A DNA stretch of 64,000 nt from Planococcus sp. APC 4015 (GTDB lineage: Bacteria > Actinomycetota > Actinomycetes > Actinomycetales > Microbacteriaceae): assembly GCA_030407505.1 (NCBI GenBank), contig JASDDH010000014.1:1-64000 (forward strand), given 5' to 3'. The notes below the pieces were generated by a model, which searched no databases, was not told where the DNA came from, and saw only the letters and a program-made list of their open reading frames with translations. The position numbers and the translations under genes were made by a program. Every line of letters starts with the position of its first letter. Within the stretch, counting starts at the first letter, position 1. Below, in pieces: positions 61,001-64,000 of the stretch.

Positions 61001-61480
61001 GACGGCCTTGACGAAGATGGGGAACCCGATGTCGGCAGCCTGCGAGACGAGGACGTCGACGTCGTCCGAAGCCGCCGTCGACTTCAGCACGGGCACCCCG
61101 GCGGCGATCGCGTGCTCCTTGGCGGTGACCTTGTTGCCGGCCATCGCGAGCGCTCGTTCGGGCGGGCCGATGAACGTGATGCCGTTCTCCGCGGCGCGCG
61201 CGGCGAGTTCGGGGTTCTCCGAGAGGAATCCGTAGCCGGGATAGATGGCGTCCGCGCCCGATTCCAGGGCGACCCGGATGATCTCGTCGACGTCGAGGTA
61301 TGCCCGGACGGGGTGGCCCGGCTCGCCGATCACGTAGGACTCGTCGGCCTTCTGGCGGTGCAGGGATCCGCGGTCCTCGTGGGGGAACACCGCCACTGTC
61401 CGGGCGCCGAGCTCGTAGGCGGCGCGGAACGCACGAATGGCGATCTCGCCACGGTTCGCGACCAGGATCTTGCGGAACAT
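58073..61480 (-). CDS. pyc: pyruvate carboxylase
   Basis: Anaplerotic, biotin-dependent carboxylation of pyruvate to oxaloacetate. The 1135-residue single-chain form has these domains in order: biotin carboxylase with ATP-grasp (1-450; GGGGRGMRR, EMNPRIQVEHTVTE), carboxyltransferase (about 530-850; RDAHQSLLATR, PVHLHTHDTAGGQ), PC tetramerisation region, and biotinyl carrier domain (about 1065-1135) with the biotin Lys in IEAMKMEAAI at about 1099. ATG 61480 has GAGG five bases upstream; GTG 61486 (GTG CAC ATG) is a possible leaderless alternative. Confidence 0.97.
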   Translation of the reverse strand: MFRKILVANRGEIAIRAFRAAYELGARTVAVFPHEDRGSLHRQKADESYVIGEPGHPVRAYLDVDEIIRVALESGADAIYPGYGFLSENPELAARAAENGITFIGPPERALAMAGNKVTAKEHAIAAGVPVLKSTAASDDVDVLVSQAADIGFPIFVKAVAGGGGRGMRRVETPGELPPAIAEAMREAGAAFGDDRVFLEQAVLRPRHIEVQILADATGETVHLFERDCSVQRRHQKVIEIAPAPNITDELRSALHRDAVAFAKSIGYVNAGTVEFLVDTAGERAGQHVFIEMNPRIQVEHTVTEEVTDVDLVQSQMRIAAGQTLKELRLEQSDIVLRGAALQCRITTEDPSQGFRPDTGRITTYRSPGGAGIRLDGGTTAAGSQISPHFDSMLAKLTCRGRDYPSAVARAKRALAEFRIRGVATNIPFLRAVLEDPSFVAGDLSTAFIEERPELLTAHPSRDRATKLLNWLADVTVNRPHGEKPLSVSPGSKLPSIDLTVPAPSGTLDRLRELGPAGFSAALRAQTALAVTETTYRDAHQSLLATRVRTRDLVRVGPHVARMTPGLLSVEAWGGATYDVALRFLAEDPWERLAAIREAIPNIPIQMLLRGRNTVGYTPRPVEVTDAFVQEAAATGVDIFRIFDALNDVGQMTPAITAVLETGTAVAEVAVCYTGDLLDPAEDLYTLDYYLRLADQIVASGAHILAIKDMAGLLRPAAAARLVTALRERFDVPVHLHTHDTAGGQLATLLAASAAGVDAVDVAAAPLAGTTSQPSLSALVAALAHTDRDTGLDLQAVSDLEPYWEGVRQLYRPFESGLAGPTGRVYHHEIPGGQLSNLRQQAIALGLADEFERIEDMYAAADRILGRIPKVTPSSKVVGDLALALVAADADPADFAENPQNYDIPDSVVGFMAGELGDLPGGWPEPFRTKVLAGKQISTAIPPLTDAERAGLAGDAPTRQRTLNRLLFPAPAKEFEKNRETFGDLSALGTPDYLYGLKPGEEHVAEIDPGVQLYVGLEAIGEVDPKGMRTVMTTLNGQLRPVYVRDRSIAVDTRQAERADTSRPGQVAAPFSGVVTVKTAVGDTVTAGQPVASIEAMKMEAAITAPVDGVVERIAIDSTQQVEAGDLLVVVRPAQ

Positions 61481-61492
61481 GTGCACCTCGCA

Positions 61493-61498
61493 GAGTTA
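61493..61498 (-). promoter_or_regulatory. weak -10 hexamer TAACTC for pyc
   Basis: TAACTC on the minus strand ends six bases before GTG 61486. Together with TAACGT at 61540 it lies inside a mirrored GTTACC/GGTAAC arrangement (61495-61500 and 61538-61543) shared by two divergent genes. Confidence 0.3.
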
Positions 61499-61539
61499 CC
61501 CGACAGTGGGCCAAGTGTCGATCTCAGCCTAGGGGACGG

Positions 61540-61545
61540 TAACGT
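61540..61545 (+). promoter_or_regulatory. -10 hexamer TAACGT for orphan parA (leaderless)
   Basis: TAACGT ends eight bases before GTG 61554. It matches TANNNT, with no Shine-Dalgarno. Confidence 0.45.
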
Positions 61546-61553
61546 AGTGGCTT

Positions 61554-62354
61554 GTGCACGTACTCTCGGTGAGCTCGCTCAAGGGCGGCGTCGGCAAGAC
61601 GACCGTGACACTCGGGCTCGCCTCCGCGGCGTTCGCCCGCGGTGTCCGGACGCTGGTCGTCGATCTCGACCCGCAGTCCGATGTCTCGACCGGCATGGAC
61701 ATCCAGGTGGCGGGCCGCCTGAACGTCGCCGATGTGCTCGCGAACCCGAAGGAGAAGGTGGTCCGTCAGGCCATCACCTCCAGCGGCTGGGCCAAGGTGC
61801 ACCCGGGCACGATCGACGTCATGATCGGCAGCCCGTCCGCGATCAACTTCGACGGACCCCACCCCAGCGTCCGTGACGTGTGGAAGCTCGAAGAGGCGCT
61901 CGCGACGATCGAATCGGACTACGACCTCGTGCTCGTCGACTGCGCGCCGTCACTCAATGCGCTCACCCGCACCGCGTGGGCCGCGAGCGACCGCGTCATC
62001 GTCGTCACCGAGCCGGGGCTGTTCTCGGTCGCGGCCGCCGACCGCGCGCTGCGCGCCATCGAAGAGATCCGCCGCGGCCTCTCCCCCCGCCTCCAGCCGC
62101 TCGGCATCGTCGTGAACCGCGTGCGCCCCCAGTCGATCGAGCACCAGTTCCGCATCAAAGAGCTGCGCGACATGTTCGGGCCGCTCGTGCTCGCCCCTCA
62201 GCTACCCGAGCGCACCTCGTTGCAGCAGGCGCAGGGCGCCGCGAAGCCCCTGCACATCTGGCCCGGTGACTCGGCGCAGGAGCTCGCTGCCGATTTCGAC
62301 GCGCTCCTGGACCGCGTCATGCGCACCGGCCGGATCCCGACGCCGAGCGCCTGA
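61554..62354 (+). CDS. ParA family ATPase (orphan)
   Basis: A 266-residue ParA/Soj-type ATPase consisting of the ATPase domain only. The deviant Walker [20 protein letters not shown] (with signature Lys) starts at about residue 7, followed by VVDLDPQSDVSTGMD, Walker B VLVDCAPSLNALTR and VVNRVRPQSIEHQFRIKEL. No parB gene or parS-like site is seen nearby. Small orphan ParA proteins of actinobacteria (such as PldP of C. glutamicum) influence division-site selection; that role is inferred. It is divergent from pyc and convergent with the MerR gene. Confidence 0.88.
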   Translation: MHVLSVSSLKGGVGKTTVTLGLASAAFARGVRTLVVDLDPQSDVSTGMDIQVAGRLNVADVLANPKEKVVRQAITSSGWAKVHPGTIDVMIGSPSAINFDGPHPSVRDVWKLEEALATIESDYDLVLVDCAPSLNALTRTAWAASDRVIVVTEPGLFSVAAADRALRAIEEIRRGLSPRLQPLGIVVNRVRPQSIEHQFRIKELRDMFGPLVLAPQLPERTSLQQAQGAAKPLHIWPGDSAQELAADFDALLDRVMRTGRIPTPSA

Positions 62355-62362
62355 TCCGCCCC

Positions 62363-62451
62363 GGTCGCTGAGCGCGTCCTCGGTCGCTGAGCTCGGCCCC
62401 GGTTGCTGAGCTCGTCGAAACGCGCCGACCCACGCCTGCTGGTCGCCGAGC
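62363..62451. repeat. degenerate tandem GGTCGCTGAGC repeats
   Basis: GGTCGCTGAGC at 62363 and 62382, GGTTGCTGAGC at 62401 (continuing CTCGTCGAAACG-like) and GGTCGCCGAGC at 62441, spaced 19, 19 and 40 bases, fill the gap between two convergent genes. It is the same repeat style as 55980-56016 in opposite orientation. Confidence 0.6.
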
Positions 62452-62462
62452 CCGTCGGTGCG

Positions 62463-63008
62463 TCAGGCCGTACGCGCCGCGCGGCGGGCCGCGAGGTCGT
62501 CCTGCGCGTCCGGTGCCTGCGGGTCGAATTCGACCAGCGTGGTCTCGACCTCGCGCAGGACCTTGCCGACCGCGATGCCGAAGACACCTTGGCCGCGGCT
62601 CACGAGGTCGATGACCTCGTCGTTCGACGTGCAGAGGTAGACCGAGGCACCGTCGCTCATGAGCGTGGTGCCCGCGAGATCCCGGATGCCCGAGGCCCGG
62701 AGCTGCTCGACGGCCGTGCGGATCTGCTGGAGCGAGATACCGGTGTCGAGGAGCCTCTTGACGAGCTTGAGGACCAGGATGTCGCGGAAGCCGTACAGAC
62801 GCTGGGATCCTGAGCCGGACGCACCGCGCACGGTGGGTTCGACGAGTTCGGTGCGGGCCCAATAGTCGAGCTGGCGGTAGGTGATGCCTGCCGCGCGGGC
62901 GGCGACTGCACCGCGGTAGCCGACTTCGTCATCCATCTGAGGAAGACCGTCGGTGAAAAGGAGGTCGGCGGCGAACGGCGAGTCCCCCGTCGCTTCACGA
63001 GCAGTCAT
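62463..63008 (-). CDS. MerR family regulator (Rv1830-like)
   Basis: A 181-residue MerR-type protein. The HTH/wing region is VGYRGAVAARAAGITYRQLD followed by YWARTELVEPTVR at about 30-62, then LYGFRDILVLKLVKRLLDTG and a C-terminal regulatory part that includes VYLCTSNDEVIDLVSRGQGVFGIAVGK (abbreviated), typical of the actinobacterial Rv1830/cg1633 group. GGGAGG precedes ATG 63008. It is grouped with the FtsR and GarA genes, but the DUF151 nuclease gene usually lying between the two MerR genes is missing. Confidence 0.85.
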   Translation of the reverse strand: MTAREATGDSPFAADLLFTDGLPQMDDEVGYRGAVAARAAGITYRQLDYWARTELVEPTVRGASGSGSQRLYGFRDILVLKLVKRLLDTGISLQQIRTAVEQLRASGIRDLAGTTLMSDGASVYLCTSNDEVIDLVSRGQGVFGIAVGKVLREVETTLVEFDPQAPDAQDDLAARRAARTA

Positions 63009-63033
63009 GCGCGCCCTCCCATCGAATAGTCCC

Positions 63034-63039
63034 ACGCTA
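63034..63039 (-). promoter_or_regulatory. -10 hexamer TAGCGT for the MerR gene
   Basis: TAGCGT on the minus strand lies 25 bases before ATG 63008, with GGGAGGG in the leader. Confidence 0.4.
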
Positions 63040-63096
63040 GGCCAGGCGTGTGTCTGCGGCAACGACATCCGCTCTGGCGTGTCGCGTGGTTCGTCG

Positions 63097-63783
63097 TCAG
63101 TCGAGGATCTTCTCGAGGGCCGAGCGGACGAAGATCGCCCGCACCTCCTCGATTCGCTTGGCCAGCTCGGGCGCCGCTTCGGCCGCTCGGCCGCGCGAGG
63201 CGGCATCCGTCCGACGCAGCAGGGGCGACAGCGCGGACTCGACCAGCGCGACATCGCGCTCGGCGCTCTGGCGCAGTGCCCGCACGTGCCGCGGCTCGAT
63301 GCCGTGGCGGTCCAGCGCCACCAGCGCCCGCAGGAGCGCCACCGACTGGTCTGTGTACATCTCGGCACCGGTGAGGACACCCGTGCCGATGGCGTCGTTG
63401 AGCAGCTGCGGTGCGGCGCCGGCCGCGGCGAGCAGCTCGGCCCGGCGATACCGCCGCGGTGCGGGGACGATGGACGGCACCGACGTCTGCTGCGCGGGGG
63501 CGCGACCCGCGTCGAGGTCGGAGAGGTATTCGCGGATCACGCTGTGGGGCATGAAGTTGTCGCGCTGGAGCGTCAGCGCCAGTCGCAGACGTTCGAGATC
63601 GCCGGGCGAGAACTTGCGATACCCCGACTCGGTGCGGGTGGGGGCGATGATGCCCTGCACCTCGAGGAACCGCAGTTTGCTCGCCGACAGGCCCGGGAAC
63701 TCGGGCGAGAGACGGGCGAGCACCTGTCCGATGCTCAGAAGACCCGCGGACGATGACCGTTCGCGGGGGGCGGATGCCGGCAT
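63097..63783 (-). CDS. ftsR: MerR family cell-division regulator FtsR (Rv1828-like)
   Basis: A 228-residue MerR-type activator. The HTH segment LLSIGQVLARLSPEFPGLSA and LRFLEVQGIIAPTRTESGYR is followed by FSPGDLERLRLALTLQRDNF and a longer C-terminal domain with KIEEVRAIFV-like ends. In C. glutamicum the homologue activates ftsZ; in mycobacteria it is Rv1828, next to garA. ATG 63783 overlaps the garA stop (ATGA), so the two are coupled. The window's own ftsZ promoter is a natural candidate target. Confidence 0.85.
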   Translation of the reverse strand: MPASAPRERSSSAGLLSIGQVLARLSPEFPGLSASKLRFLEVQGIIAPTRTESGYRKFSPGDLERLRLALTLQRDNFMPHSVIREYLSDLDAGRAPAQQTSVPSIVPAPRRYRRAELLAAAGAAPQLLNDAIGTGVLTGAEMYTDQSVALLRALVALDRHGIEPRHVRALRQSAERDVALVESALSPLLRRTDAASRGRAAEAAPELAKRIEEVRAIFVRSALEKILD

Positions 63784-64000
63784 CAGGCGTCGGCGGCGAG
63801 CGCGAGGTCGGCGGGCGAGACGAAGAAGTTGAGACGGAACTTGCCCACCCGCACCTCGGCGCCGTTGCGAAGGGCTGCGCGGTCGACGCGCTCGCCGTCG
63901 ACGTAGGTGCCGTTGAGGGAGCGCTGGTCGACGAGCTCGAAGTTGGCCCCGTCGCGGGTGATCTCAGCGTGACGACGCGACACGGTCACATCGTCGAAGA
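63783..64000 (-). CDS. garA: FHA-domain protein GarA/OdhI, C-terminal part (partial)
   Basis: The C-terminal 72 residues are visible; the N-terminus, with the kinase-targeted Thr residues, lies beyond the right edge. DDVTVSRRHAEI, FELVDQRSLNGTYVDGE, LRNGAEVRVGKFRLNFF are the FHA phosphopeptide-binding core (Ser, Arg, Asn conserved). GarA/OdhI, when unphosphorylated, inhibits 2-oxoglutarate dehydrogenase; PASTA or PknG-type kinases relieve this. A kinase of the PASTA type is in the same window. Coupled to ftsR by ATGA. Confidence 0.9.
   Translation of the reverse strand, partial: FDDVTVSRRHAEITRDGANFELVDQRSLNGTYVDGERVDRAALRNGAEVRVGKFRLNFFVSPADLALAADA

Noticed and set aside
1..64000. tRNA, rRNA, CRISPR arrays, insertion sequences, prophage or attachment sites
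   Set aside because: I saw no cloverleaf-like segments, regular spacer arrays, transposase or integrase motifs. Coverage by core genes is nearly continuous.

Overview
The window is a compact, G+C-rich chromosomal segment from an actinobacterium, most likely Microbacteriaceae and probably Microbacterium. The case rests on gene content, heavy GTG/TTG start use, many leaderless promoters, an intergenic repeat of a type I associate with that family, and block-by-block synteny with mycobacterial and corynebacterial loci. I see no phage, plasmid, transposon, CRISPR, tRNA or rRNA signature. No stretch over about 300 bases lacks a gene. The sequence is mostly conserved core genome, so its novelty lies mainly in control sites and in departures from the standard gene order.

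Layout. 1-4.9 kb: end of a PKD-like protein gene, a stand-alone 5'-3' exonuclease, a CynX/NimT-type MFS transporter, a PHP phosphoesterase and trpD. 5.1-13.4 kb: the whole cytochrome bcc-aa3 system as two converging operons, ctaE-qcrCAB (+) and ctaC-ctaD-ctaF (-), with a rhodanese gene between them. 13.5-20 kb: erpA, an M20 dipeptidase, a DUF3043 membrane protein, pyrD, nrdR, hisD and a membrane protein I do not recognise. 20-27.6 kb: dnaE, a GNAT acetyltransferase, a sigma-factor/membrane-regulator pair, rluD and lspA. 27.6-45.3 kb: the division and cell wall (dcw) cluster, read right to left: mraZ, rsmH, an ftsL-like gene, ftsI, murF, mraY, murD, ftsW, murG, [two opposite-strand genes], murC, ftsQ, ftsZ, yggS, sepF, yggT, wag31. 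murE is absent between ftsI and murF, yfiH is absent after ftsZ, and a membrane-protein/GntR module sits between murG and murC. 45.4-56 kb: a block syntenic with M. tuberculosis Rv2169c-Rv2187: DUF3040, polyprenyl synthase, Rv2175c-like, LysM hydrolase, PASTA kinase PknL, class II DAHP synthase, acyltransferase, ROK glucokinase and FadD15-like acyl-CoA ligase. 56-64 kb: peptide deformylase, a ParA/MinD-like ATPase, pyruvate carboxylase, a second orphan ParA, and a MerR-FtsR-GarA set that reaches the right edge.

How the genes work together. The dcw genes make lipid II and the septum, and MraZ, Wag31, SepF and FtsR (all present) are their usual regulators or organisers. PknL, Rv2175c and GarA are kinase-signalling genes that connect wall state, division and the TCA cycle. 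The ctaE-qcrCAB/ctaCDF products form the terminal oxidase supercomplex. Control sites readable in the DNA include a DtxR/IdeR-like iron box before ctaE, a four-repeat MraZ box before mraZ, a YtrA-type operator before the GntR module, and a recurring -10 hexamer (TAGACT/TAGGCT/TAGCCT) placed 6-7 bases before the start codons of about a dozen genes, which implies leaderless mRNAs.
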